Of a stretch of 64,000 bases of DNA, positions 46,440 to 57,799 are shown in pieces; position 1 is the first letter of the stretch; each line of letters opens with the position of its first letter. The DNA is taken from contig OU612071.1 in NCBI GenBank assembly GCA_914767715.1, positions 27,091,681-27,155,680 of the forward strand, given 5' to 3'. The position numbers and the translations under genes are program-made. Source of the stretch: Membranipora membranacea (Eukaryota > Bryozoa > Gymnolaemata > Cheilostomatida > Membraniporidae). The notes beneath the pieces are model-generated. The model saw only the letters and a program-made list of their open reading frames with translations, was not told the DNA's origin and did no database searches.

Positions 46440-47010
46440 GTATAATAAAGGTCAGACTATGCGCTGCTGCCTGCATGTTTTGGCCTGCCAGATGGTTTGG
46501 TTGTCATACGTTTTTTGAGTGGGTGATAGATGTTTAGTCCCAATCTAGACATATAAGTTGAGCACTGATCATCGAGTGCGGTGCACAATGATGGAATCTG
46601 TGCAGCTTCTATTTTGTCACTGTAATGTTCAAGGTCATGGTTTATTATACGGAGTGCAAGCTTTTGACATTTCTCCAGACCAGATTTCTGCTGATCAGTT
46701 GTAAATGGGTAACAGACTCGAGCTGCATGGCTTATGGTTAGAATTATTTGTGATCTTTGTATGTGTATCAGAGACTGTTTGTCTAGACCAGACTTTTAGA
46801 GAATAAGCAGGCCGTGGATCATTCTGTTGGCTGATTTCAGTCTTTCGATGATATGATCTGAGAAAGTCAGATGAGAATCAACTGTGACCCCTAGCAGTTT
46901 ACTGTGTTGGACATTTTCTACTTTGGAGCTGGTTATTGTCAAATTACTGGTCATTGTTAACTCAGGGAGATTGAGAGTGATTTAGTCTTCTGTGTGTTAA
47001 GCCGCATCAT
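46440..47010 (-). pseudogene. LINE RT thumb and 3' end fragment
   Basis: The minus strand reads KLLGVTVDSHLTFSDHIIER (about 46910-46850), SANRMIHGLLIL, then SLIHIQRSQIILTISHAARV and CYPFTTDQQKSGLEKCQKLA, ending in KPSGRPKHAG near 46475. These are the post-palm blocks of a CR1-like RT. It is independent of the LINE cut by the gypsy element, since RT lies upstream of its 5' end. Confidence 0.8.
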
Positions 47011-47233
47011 ATTAGTGCTGCGCAGTTGGAGCACTGATGATAGAGGGTTTGTAGAATCGCTCTCAGAGAACCATTTCCAAGACCCTCCCTCCGTTGTACA
47101 AATAATTCCTTTCGATTCAAGGGCCATGGTTTTGGAACTAATTTTGATACTGATTGCTCATTTATAGCAGTTCCAAGGTATCATCGTGTCTATGTTCAAA
47201 TATCTGTAACCCTGGTTTATTTTCTCCTTTTTA

Positions 47234-47740
47234 GGAGCTCAGTTACTCGGAGACCAGTTCCCCAGTAAGTATTTCATGGGTTGATAATGTTTGTAAAAGC
47301 TCTCTTAATTATAAGGTATCTTTTGAGCTGTTTGCCTGCACTAGAAGTCTTTTTATCCACCAGTAAAATATCAGAAAGTGTAGAAATTTGTCTTGTCTTT
47401 TCTGGTAAGGACACCTTCATGTACATCATGCAATTTCAACAAATATAACAACCTGATTTTAAAAATATTGTACACTCCATTTTCTTATGTTAACAGGCAG
47501 CTTACATACGGTCCGCTCTGGATAGGCAGACCTCCAATTCAGAACCCATACCTTGGAAACTTCGGAGCTGGTACTAGACTGGGAAGCAATTCATGGTTAG
47601 ACGGATCTCATCGTAACCAGGGAACTGAAGGTTTTGGTGGCCCATCTAACAACGGGCGCCACAGCTGGTACGGAGGGTACTCACCAAGAACTCGATCAGG
47701 AGGTATCGGTTATTCCTACAGATTCGGGAAGAGACGATAG
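47234..47740 (+). CDS. Small Gly/Tyr/Arg-rich protein ending RFGKRR (last two exons)
   Basis: Exon 47234-47263 (acceptor TCCTTTTTAG, donor GTAAGT; 30 bases) joins 47497-47740 (acceptor GTTAACAG) in phase: SSVTRRPVP, then QQLTYGPLWIGRPPIQNPYL and GNFGAGTRLGSNSWLDGSHR, a Gly/Asn-rich middle, and the end SGGIGYSYRFGKRR before TAG. Both splice sites are strong and an AATAAA follows at 47834. A C-terminal -RF-GKRR is the form of an amidation and dibasic cleavage site of an RFamide-type peptide, so a secreted peptide precursor is one reading. A Gly/Tyr-rich matrix or RNA-binding tail is another. No signal peptide exon was found; it should lie upstream. Confidence 0.55.
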
Positions 47741-47833
47741 AGTTATTATACATCTGATGCACACTGATGATAATAATAATTGACTATCGTCAGGAGCAGA
47801 TAATCATTAGGCTGAAAAAATATAGTGCCTATT

Positions 47834-47839
47834 AATAAA
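47834..47839 (+). terminator. Polyadenylation signal AATAAA
   Basis: Canonical hexamer 94 bases after the stop codon of the Gly/Tyr/Arg-rich protein gene. Confidence 0.6.
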
Positions 47840-47844
47840 TTCCG

Positions 47845-50036
47845 ATTTTATACCATTTCAAAACTGTACTTGATACTTTTCATTTTGTGTTATTTTTCAA
47901 GTTGCAAGTTTTTTTAAAGCATACTGTTGAACCTCCTGCTTTTCTGCCAAATCAGAACTTAATATTCAGTATAGCACTTTGTGACTCAAATTGCCAAACA
48001 AATAAGTTTTACTTCCTCTAACTAACCCACAGACTAAAAAACTTCATATCAGCTAATATGACATTGTGTGGTTACTTAATCGAAGCCATTGTTGTCGTAT
48101 GTCTGATATATATTCATAATTTGGCACTCAAACTGTGAATGACAATAAATAGAACAGACTTGCTCTTTGTATAATGCCGCTACAAGGTTTCTAGAATAAT
48201 CTCACCTAAGCAGTTGAAGTTATGTCCCCTTATCCAAGAAGAAGATAACTTAGCAAACATTTGTCATTTGCTCTAGTTCTATTTACATCTAAATTAATAG
48301 CATCAGAACTTTTAGTGAGCATATTTCGAAAGTTTCAGGTATGTAAGCTGTCACCTAGTCTATTTTGGTGCAGGAGGGAAATCCACTTGAACAAAAATCA
48401 TTTAGATCAAGTTTGATCCATTTTTTCATCTGTTCTTGATAATTGTTAATTTGACAGCTAGGTAATTCTCACTCCCTTCATCTTCACCTACATCACCATC
48501 ATTCATTCAGGTCAGCTGCTAGTTTAGGAATGTATTTTTTTGATTTGTCAGATGTTATGTCAGGTGTTTGTGTATCGAAGTGAGACTATGAGCTATGATA
48601 CCTCTCCAGGCTTTTTCCATGTTTGTGGACATTTGGTCTAGCTTCATGGATTTGTATTATAGCTTGGCTTCCTTGATGAGACACAGATTTACCACCTATG
48701 TATTTGATATGCCGGCTTAGATATTGGATATTGTTACTGTTTCTGACGTTGGTATCCTATGATATAGTGAAGTCTCCTGGCTGGTTAAATGTTTGCTGCT
48801 GTATATGCGACATCTGCACCCACCTGCTTGCGATTGCTATGACATGTCAAATGATCTGGCACGCTGATGCGAAGCAACCCTAAAAACATTGTTACTGCGC
48901 AAAATTGAATCAACATCAAACACTGACAGCAGGTAAAGATAACAGTGGATAACCTACTCATACCCATTCTGCGCACGCTCAGCTCTGGGCATGAGCTGAT
49001 CTCTACAAAATTGAGTCTCGGAATTCCGAAGCCATCTGATTGGCTACCTGCTCTGGTGACATATCCCCCAAAGCGTGCGGATTTGTTATTAATAGTTATC
49101 CTCTCTTGTCATTATTAGCTGATTTTGATTGACAGTTTATGCGGGGGATATCCTATTTTCTCTTGCCAAAGTTGCAATCAGAACCCAAACTAAACTCATT
49201 GTTCTTGCACATGCGCAAATTCAAGTCACGCATGATGCATACTTAGCCTTACGACACCTGCTTTGTGGTAATGCTAGCCTAGTTTATCAGTGATCTACAT
49301 GCCCAGTCAGATCACGAGAGTCAGTATGATTCATACCAGATTTTTGTGCCTAATCTCCCAGCAAATAGTAAAACCAATCATACATCCTAATTTCATCCTT
49401 GCTATAAGTATGAATCGGCAAGTATGAATATTTACCTTCCTAGCCGAGCGTCGTATGATATAATTGACGGTTAGGCGGTTAGAAGTTAAAACTATAAATA
49501 TGGCAGATTTTACGTTATGCATTGATTGACGTCCCAGTAACAACCTTCAATAACTCAGCACTCTGCCTGCAGGATAGTCTTGTGACATAGTCTATCACTG
49601 CAGCACAGCAAAGGTGATGCTGGCTTCCATCAAGAAAGGCAACCCCAAGAGTTCAAGGTCGACAGATTGCAAAGCCAGTGTTCCATTTTTTGTTTCCATC
49701 ATATATTTCTTTCATTCCAGAGTAATTACTATAATATGTTGAGTAATTTGTTGACATAATAGAATCTGCTTTGTACATAATAGTAAAAATAATTTAAATA
49801 TTGAGTCATATCTTGCTCAACACTAATATATTCATATCCATATGTAGACCCGTTGTTTTTCTATTCTTTCCTATTCAGTTCAGTTCAAAGTGTCACATCA
49901 TAACTTGCCTTTCAATATGTTACCCATAGCATAAAACTCATAGACGCATTTAATTTAATTCTTTTTATCACATCAAACTTAGGATTTTTAATTTTTGTGT
50001 TTAGCCTCAAACCCAAGTTGTTTTATCTAGTTCTTA
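47845..50036. other. No supported gene
   Basis: Over 2 kb without a splice-supported exon. Between 48480 and 48900 the minus strand has coding-like stretches (for example KYIGGKSVSHQGSQAIIQIH) broken by stops. It may be transposon debris, but I could not assign it. Confidence 0.3.
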
Positions 50037-51375
50037 TTAAGGTAATGTCAAAGACCGATCCGAATATCAACATATCATATACCGTTGGAAAGCTGCCGAG
50101 CTACTGAAAATGAATACCTGAACAAAAACTTGATTTGATGACGTTGTGTCATTTTAGGAAGGAAATGAGGCAGAAAACGCTGTTTTTGTCAAAGCAGATG
50201 GAGGAGTCAAATTAAATGCAAGAAATTTCAAACCAGGTGGAATGCATACTTAGAGATTGCGTTCATCGTAAAATTTTTATTTTCCTTGATATATGACTAG
50301 TCTAAACTGACTTTTAACGTCACGCCGTACAATGCATTTTTTTGTGAAGCCGTGAAAATATGTGAAATTTCAATCATTATTTCAGAACAGATCATAGGCT
50401 CGAAACAAAATTAATTAAGATTTCCCCTAAGAGTACACTTCAAATGTCATACCTATTAACTTTCAACAAATTAGCTTACATATTGTGAAAACAGTAGACT
50501 CTCGAATACAGCTAATATTTTTTGCAACTTTTGCATAACATCAAATGTGCTGTCCAAATGACCATTATTGTGGCCAAACAAAGTTTTTTTTTGAAAGTCC
50601 TCACATACGAAGCCGCTTTCATTAGCCATCGTGCACACAGGAAATGCCAAAAGATTTTTTCCCTGCATCTTCGTTTTTCTTGAATTTTACGCAAAAGAAT
50701 GCCAAAAGACAGCTATTTTGTTCGGACTTTTGAGGTGTTTTTGGCCATTCTTGTGCGTCAAATTCGAGAAAAACGAAGATGCAGTGAAAAAATCTGTGGG
50801 CATTTCCTGCGTGCACCATGGGTAATAAAAGCGGCTTCATATGCTTCATATATTTGGACAGCACATTTGACGTTATGCAAAAGTTGCGAAAAATATCAGG
50901 TGTATTCGAGAGTCTACTGTTTTCGCAATATGCAAGCTTATTTGTTGAAAGTCAATATGTATGACATTTGAAGTGTACTCTAAGGAAAAATCATAATTAA
51001 TTTTATTTCGAGCCTATGATCTGTTCTGGATTAATGATTGAACTTTCACATATTTTCACGGCTGCACCAAAAAAAATGCGTTGTATGGCGTGACGTAAAA
51101 AGTCAGTTTAGACTAGTCATATATAAAAAAAAATCAAATTTTACTATGAACTCAATCTCTTAGTATACATTCCACCTGTTTTGAAATTTCTTGCAATTAA
51201 TTTGACTCCTCAATCTGCTTTGACAAAAACAGCGTTTTCTGCCTCATTTCCTCCCTTTAATGACACAACGTCATCGAATCAAGTTTTTGTTCAGGTATTC
51301 ACTTTCAGTAGCTTGGCAGCGTTCGAACGGTATATGATATGTTGATATTCGGATCGGTCTTTGACATTACCTTAA
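50037..51375. mobile_element. 1.34-kb fold-back element bounded by TTAA
   Basis: Two arms of about 650 bp are inverted copies of each other around a centre near 50706. The ends TTAAGGTAATGTCAAAGACC and its complement match perfectly, and long blocks such as CGATCCGAATATCAACATAT, GCAGAAAACGCTG, TGACGTTAAAAGTC-type and CTTCGTTTTTC match with low divergence. No transposase was found: the overlapping open frames on both strands mirror each other. TTAA at both ends could be the target site, as in piggyBac-type elements, though the next bases are GG and not the usual CC. Confidence 0.9.
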
Positions 51376-52223
51376 AACGAAGTTTTCCACTTTCCCTATA
51401 TCCAAAAAGTACCTAACTATCCTTCAGGCTATATCGTAGAGGCGTAGTTGTTTTTATTCTGTCTAAAGATAAAATAAGGTAGATAACTATCTAACTAACC
51501 ATTTAGGCCAAAATCTCACCAAATTATGGGTTATCATTATTTTGTCAATTTAGGTTCTCTTTTTAAGTGATTTAATTCAAACCCTATGCTGCAAAAATGA
51601 ACATATGCCTCAACAAATCATACATGTGCAGAGTGAAAACAATGGTCAGCTATAATAGATTCTGAATGTGTGGACCAATCAAATATGAGAAATGCGGTCC
51701 AGAAACCCTGTTCAAAATTTAGAAAGGAGCTAGCTCTAAAGAACAACCCTCATGTTTTAACTTTATAAAATTGATGTCCGTAAGAAAATAATATAAAACA
51801 TCTCGGTCACTGAAGCTTGCAGCTCAGGTACGCCTGACAAAGTCAATATAAAAGCTCGTTTTGTCATCTTCATCAACATTTATTGCGATATATTGCATGA
51901 AATCGACGTAAACAATTCATGATTACATATGATTTGTGATATGCTGATCAATCACTGATTTACTAAATACCACCAAGGCTGAGGTTAATCCATGTGGTAA
52001 AATAATTTGGGCTACAGAAACTGTTTAAAAAGTCCACTACTAATTTTGTTTATATCTCGTTCAGTGTATTCTCAATTAAACCTACAGAACTACAAATATC
52101 CAGCTCCTTCCGCCTGAGAACACTGCTAACCATGTCCCTGAATTTTTTTAAGCTGAACTATGGTATAACCTTCAGCCAATCATAATGACAGTGTATTGTT
52201 TGTTCTTAATGATGGTTGAAGAA
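51376..52223. other. No supported feature
   Basis: AT-rich sequence between the fold-back element and the 3' end of the minus-strand NHL gene. Confidence 0.35.
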
Positions 52224-52229
52224 TTTATT
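52224..52229 (-). terminator. Polyadenylation signal AATAAA of the NHL gene
   Basis: TTTATT on the + strand, 115 bases downstream (minus strand) of the stop codon at 52344. Its position fits the end of the transcript. Confidence 0.5.
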
Positions 52230-52343
52230 CGAATGATGACAGTCTTAAAATCGGAGATTGCTCCATTCTTCCCGAATGAAATTGAAGAGAACTTTGTGTG
52301 CAGAAAGCCGGACAAATCATACAGACCAGATAATAGACCATAG

Positions 52344-55300
52344 TTATAGACATGAATCTGTTTTTGTGTCGTATATTTTATTCTGAACACATGAAGAAGT
52401 CAGCACCAGCTTGATATATGCTCCTGCCTTTGTCTTAGTCGGGTAAACTAACCTGGTGGATAGAAGAAAGAATATTCCATCAACTTCTGCAAAATCATAA
52501 TTGATCACATTTACAATCAGTGTTTCTGTACTGAAGCAGCGTAGCATCAAATTCAGGCAGTTAAAATAAAAAGAACTGGTTGTGATTCTAACATATGAAA
52601 TATTTAAATTGAAAGCATATACGACACACATAAATAAGTATATCTTGACAAAAGCAGTCATTCCTGATATGGAACTGACGTTCCAGGTCCTTGCAGGATG
52701 GGATCTATAATGCTGCAGGTCTGCTTGCTTGCTTGCCTGCTTGCACATCCACCGTACAGTAAATGGATACCCCTCTTCCAAAGTTTAAGAAGGCAGTGCA
52801 GTGCGTTGTCCGAGTATCATTGTTGCTAAAACCGTAGTTAAGAGGGGACAACTTTCTCTGCATTCACAACAAGACTAGACGTGTGGCAAAAAAATTGCAA
52901 GGTCAGTTTGTAGGCAGGTCAGAACACACCTGGGGGTCCAACAAGTCCCAGATTGCAGTGGGATTCAAACCCACGACCTTTAACTGAGCCACCTCCTACT
53001 CCTAACTCACATGTTATAAGATTGAGGATACTCACGGGGGATTCCTGGTAATGACTACCAGATTAAGGGTGGGGTATCTACTCTTCTCCACAATTCTGTC
53101 TGTCAATCTCTGTTTTAAGTTTTGAGGTATTTTAGTAACTGTACTGTTGAATGTGACATCAGTAGACCAGGTGACCGTCAGAGTATCATTCTGACAACTT
53201 AGCTGAGCCTTAGAACCAGCTAGCGTACTGCAGTCTGAAAACCACAATTACATGATGTATGTTAATAAAAGCCCTGATTGTTTTACGAATAAAATCTGGA
53301 ACATGGATTAAATTTATATCTTTGTTCTTCATTTAAATACTAGTTGTTAAAACTTAGGATGGGAAAAATTTGTCAGTCACAATCATATCTGTAGTGCAAG
53401 GTATAATAGACTGCAGGTAGTAAATAAGACAGATAAGAGTGCTGCATAAGAACTCAGGCTACATCCGGGAATGCGCAGAAAAGAGGCATTAATAATGACG
53501 CTGGCTTAGAGGGGAGAAGAGAATGAGAGAAGACAAAGGAGTTGTACCTATACTGGACACCTCAGCATGTCTCATGTAAGTTGAATACACTACAATATCC
53601 ACACATAAAGATATTATTTCTCATACCACATACTGACCTGGCTGACATATTTCTCTTATCTGGTTGATATTACCATTAGCCACACTTGTTAGAGTAGATA
53701 GCGCAATGTTATCAGTGAGTAATGTACACTTTATACCATACTCAGCGACCATATCTACTCGTCTCACCAGCCAATAGTCTGAAAGGTTATGTATTAAATT
53801 TTATCTTTAGCTCAATCATTTCAATAACAAACATGTAGTTTTGGGGGAACAGTGATGCACTGTCTCCTTTAGACGGGTAAATGAAGTAGAACTATTTTCA
53901 ATTGGAACTGTTACTAGCATGGTCACTAAAAACTATTGTTTAATCATTAATTATTTGGGATTCGATCTAGGAAGCATATCAAGATCATATCAAGATTTTA
54001 GATAATATATTAAAGACTACCCAAAAACCAATGCATGTTATAGTCATGCAGTTACTTATGATGATGTTATGTCAGATTCGCATAGGTAAAAAAAATCTTC
54101 ATGTCCATCTTCATCTTAATGAGGAAACTCTAGTTCTTTGCATTAAGATGTCACAGCCCCAGGATGTGCTTGTTTCTTGTATTGCACATCTGGAAGACTG
54201 TGACATCATAATGCAAAGAATGAGAGTTGACTTCCCTTATGAAAGGCACTATTTCCACCAGCGATAATTCATGCCAAGTAGAGTATTGAAATTTTTTACC
54301 ATGCAAATCTGACACAACTTTATGATAAGCAACTGCCTGAGATTAACTTGATTTCATCTCTAAGAAGACTTTAATAAATTCTAAAAGTTACTTTGTTGAT
54401 ACATACCATAATATAGCACATCAATGTTCACTGTACAGCCTCCAGTGTGTACCACATGACTCCCAATAGGTAGTTCAGTTTTCACATCAGAAGTTATCTC
54501 CACCAATGCTCTCTCATCACTAGATGACACATATATTGTCATGTTTCTATTCTGACAAGGTGCATTGGTGGGTGTTGTCGGTGTACTGGTCAGCTTAATA
54601 TCTGCAAAAAATTCAAGTTGAAATATTATAATATAAGTCAGGAATGGTCTGATGGTTTACGGTGCGGACATGTGATCTGTGAGTTACAGGTTCAATTCTC
54701 GACGCCGACAGTCATTTCTGATTTGGTACTGGCGTACCATTCATCTAAGCAGGTCCTGGCGGAACGGAACTCAAAATACTATGTGTTTGCACACCCCACA
54801 TGCAATAAAAAGATCCCCCTTTTCCCATTCGATAAAAAAGAGTAGCCGGATTTCCGGCTGGCAAGGGTATAGGCTGCGGGTTGAGTACTATGTGTCCCTG
54901 TATCTGTACTTTAGAGGAGAAGCCTCTCCGCAAGGAAGACTTAGACTTAGACTTATAATATTTCTGGGTTCAAATATAAAGTTCCGTGTCTATTGCAATT
55001 ATTTCCGTTCCGTATTCTTTCTGTACCGTACAACTTCAATGTGTTGCTTTGAACGGAGTAGTCAAGAAACTACACAATTAGATGTTGCTAACTCACCAAT
55101 GTTTTTGACTGTTATGATTATAGAACAGCCGCCATGATAAACCACATGACGTCCCACTGTGTATCCCAATGTTATGTCAGGGGTAATCCTGACCAACGCG
55201 CTCTCGCCATCAGATGTCACATAAGCAGTGATATTTCTGTTCCGACAAGGTGCTCTGCTGGTCAAGTTTCGTATGGTAGCTCTCTGTGTGGTAGGTGTTG

Positions 55301-57791
55301 GTGTGGTCGTTATTTGTACGGTAGTTTTTGGTTTGGTAATTGCTGAGGTAGTTGTTACTGGCATTGTCTTTTTAGGTGTGGTAGTGGTTGATGAGATAGT
55401 CGCTTGTGAGTTGAAGAGTGTGCGATCTACAAAGTTACACAATGAGAATGTATACAAATTTCTGGGAGAAATTCAAATAAGGGGGTCTCTCAGTCTCTCC
55501 TGTTTAGAGAGTAAGAGACAAAAGCAAAGCACTACTGGAATGGAGTAGGTGCATTAGCCAAATAGGAGTATGCTGATAATATAAATGACCCAAATCCTCT
55601 GGTCATATACTCAATTTAATCAACTTTGTAGCAGCGAAGAAGATACTAGAAAACATTCTCTACTAATTTTCTCTATAAAACAAATGGATATAACCAGGTC
55701 TTTACTTCGCCTTAGTACTCACATGTGAACTGCTGCACACTATCGAATTGTCCGATGTACAATGAGGTATTTGTTAGCAGTAGGGAGTAAGGACCATCTA
55801 GACATCCAGAGCAGAGATCCAGTGTGGATATTTTGCCTCTGGTTGTGTCTACTAGTTTAATCTGTTTAACGTCAGCTGTGAGAATAGTTTGATCACCAAT
55901 GAATATAAGGCCACGGGGTTGTAGATCAGATCTGGAGATTGTTACAAGTTTGACTGCTCTGTCTGTGTATCTGATGCAGTAGATAGCTTTGTCTACCGTC
56001 ACAAAGACATCTCCATTCCCAGCCTGTGTCATGTGACTAATTTTCCTCAGAAGGTCAGAGGTCACAAAAGTTTTTTGAGCTCCATCAATGATATCTACAG
56101 TTCTAACCTTGTAGCCATTGTAGTCAGACACGAGAAGTTTACTCTCGTCCTTCTTGTCTCTTATCACAGATTGAGGACTGAATAACTGAGCGGTACGACT
56201 GCCCGAGTTCCATCGTGTCCGACACTGTCCACTAAACGTTGAGGTTTATCCAGTAGCGCGGTCAATCAGTCGTAGACAGTGATTACCGTTATCGGCCACA
56301 ACCACACGCCATTTTGAGGATTGTGTGAATCCGTCGATATTGTTGAATCGGGCCCCTGTAACACGCCCCTCCTGGTACCCCTTCCTGTTTGCACTGCCTG
56401 CTATAGTGAGTGATGTCGTGCCATCACTAGTTTTCAGTGAATGCATATGGGTGTAAATGATGAATCCTGGTCTATACATATCCAACTCAAGATGGCGGAC
56501 GTAGTCATCGGCGGCCCTGATCATGGATCTTGCTGTAGATTTCTCCAGTCTGTGAATATTAAAATTTGAACCGTACCGTAATAGTGTTCAGTGCTAGCAG
56601 TAGTGGACATTGATTTGAATATTGATGTTTATAAAGTTTTGAGCAATATTTTAGAAGAACTGAGTTTATTTTACACACTAAATATGGAAGAGGAATCATG
56701 AAACGTCTTAACTAAACTTTAATTCGCTGTTGACTTTTTTGCTGGTCAACATTGGGAAAGTCAAAAAAAACATCAAGACAAATTACGTTTACCGAGATGA
56801 ATGAAATTTATCAAACCCAAAAAAGCAGCGATTCTTCTGTTTGGACATATACCGATCAACGCCTTCATTCCCCAAATAAGAAAGCTTGAGAAAAGCTTTT
56901 GAAGTTAAGATAATGCAGTAACTGACAACGCTCACAGATTATACCGCACAAAAATTCTGCAAGCACCACAAGGAACAAAGCAGGTCATAAAAAACCCATA
57001 TCGCATTTCTATCAAACTTAGACCGTTTTGCCCTAGAACTCTTCATCGTAGTTGCTTTGCATACATTTAATGGTAAATCAGCTGAACCGGTAAAATGATC
57101 TAGTAGATCTACTTGTGGAAACCATTAAGACAGTAACTCACCGATCAACTAGAGTCTGTGTTTCCTGATCCATACCCAAACCAGACTTCAGTGTCACACA
57201 AAATAAGACCTGTTACAAAAGACTAATGGCAGTAAAAATGCAATCATAAAATCAATAGAGTAAACAGCTAATCTGGCGCCTTGGTCCTCAAATGTTTCTG
57301 TACAGCATCCGATGAAGTGATAAATTTACTAACTAACTAACTTTAAGGTAATACTGGTCAACACAACAAAATAAGTAGTTTACAAACAAAAGACTCACTA
57401 AAGTATGACGTATTTCCTCCTGGTAATGTCCTCATTATGTTCTTAATACGAAACAACCAAATGAATTAGACTGCTGACCCTTGTAAACTTTTGTCAAGCA
57501 GCTTGCCTGAGTTTTTTAAAGTTATTTCTGGGACGTCAATCAATTCATAGCATATGAGCTGCCGGATCTATAGGTTTATTTCGATCCTGACACAATATTT
57601 AATGCTGATGGTATATCTCATAGCCACCCTTTGTAATTTACCACTGATGCACAAATTCATATGAATGGTTAGACCTTGTCAACACTATAACAATAATAGC
57701 TATTTCAACTATTCATTCACTCTTTGAACAGCATAACCAGACCTTGCTGACCACATATACTCACAATTAAAAATGGTAACCTCAGCTCCAT
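52344..57791 (-). CDS. Secreted NHL-propeller protein with HYR-like domains; one in-frame TAA
   Basis: Eight exons join in phase: 57765-57791, 57142-57209, 55723-56549, 55097-55402, 54407-54601, 53638-53778, 53036-53234 and 52344-52587. Exons 1-2 give a signal peptide (MELRLPFLIVLFCVTLKSGL). Exon 3 is an NHL beta-propeller: ARFNNIDGF, VVVADNGNHCLRLIDRATG, LLVSDYNGYKVRTVDI and GLIFIGDQTILTADVKQIKL. Exon 4 starts with a Thr-rich linker. Exons 4 and 5 each encode a related domain (APCRNRNITAYV ... GRHVVYHGGCS; APCQNRNMTIYV ... GSHVVHTGGCT), similar to the end of HYR modules. Exons 6-8 are unclassified and end KIYDTKTDSCL. NHL and HYR modules bind partners outside cells; no transmembrane segment is seen. 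TAA at 56246-56248 interrupts the propeller in frame: a null allele, readthrough or sequence error. The downstream neighbour is the PARP receptor gene. Confidence 0.75.
52895..53012 (-). repeat. tRNA-like SINE head in an intron
   Basis: The minus strand reads GGTGGCTCAGTTAAAGGTCG (A-box-like) and GTGGGTTTGAATCCCACTGC (B box) without cloverleaf stems. It lies in the intron between exons 8 and 7 of the NHL gene. Confidence 0.55.
54640..54960 (+). repeat. SINE with tRNA head and (GACTTA)n tail
   Basis: + strand: TGGTCTGATGGTTTACGGTG (A-box region), GTTACAGGTTCAATTCTCGA (B-box region), a ~200 bp body containing CCCACATGCAATAAAAAGAT and CTGCGGGTTGAGTACTATGT, and a tail GACTTAGACTTAGACTTA. The tandem tail is the usual 3' end of a SINE. 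It lies in the intron between exons 5 and 4 of the NHL gene, antisense to it. Confidence 0.8.
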
Positions 57792-57799
57792 ATTTGTGA

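Noticed and set aside
48480-48900. Possible minus-strand exon or LINE piece
   Set aside because: Protein-like composition in parts, but several stops, no family motif and no splice borders.
50471-50971. Mirror-image open frames on both strands
   Set aside because: They arise from the fold-back element's symmetry. Neither resembles a transposase.
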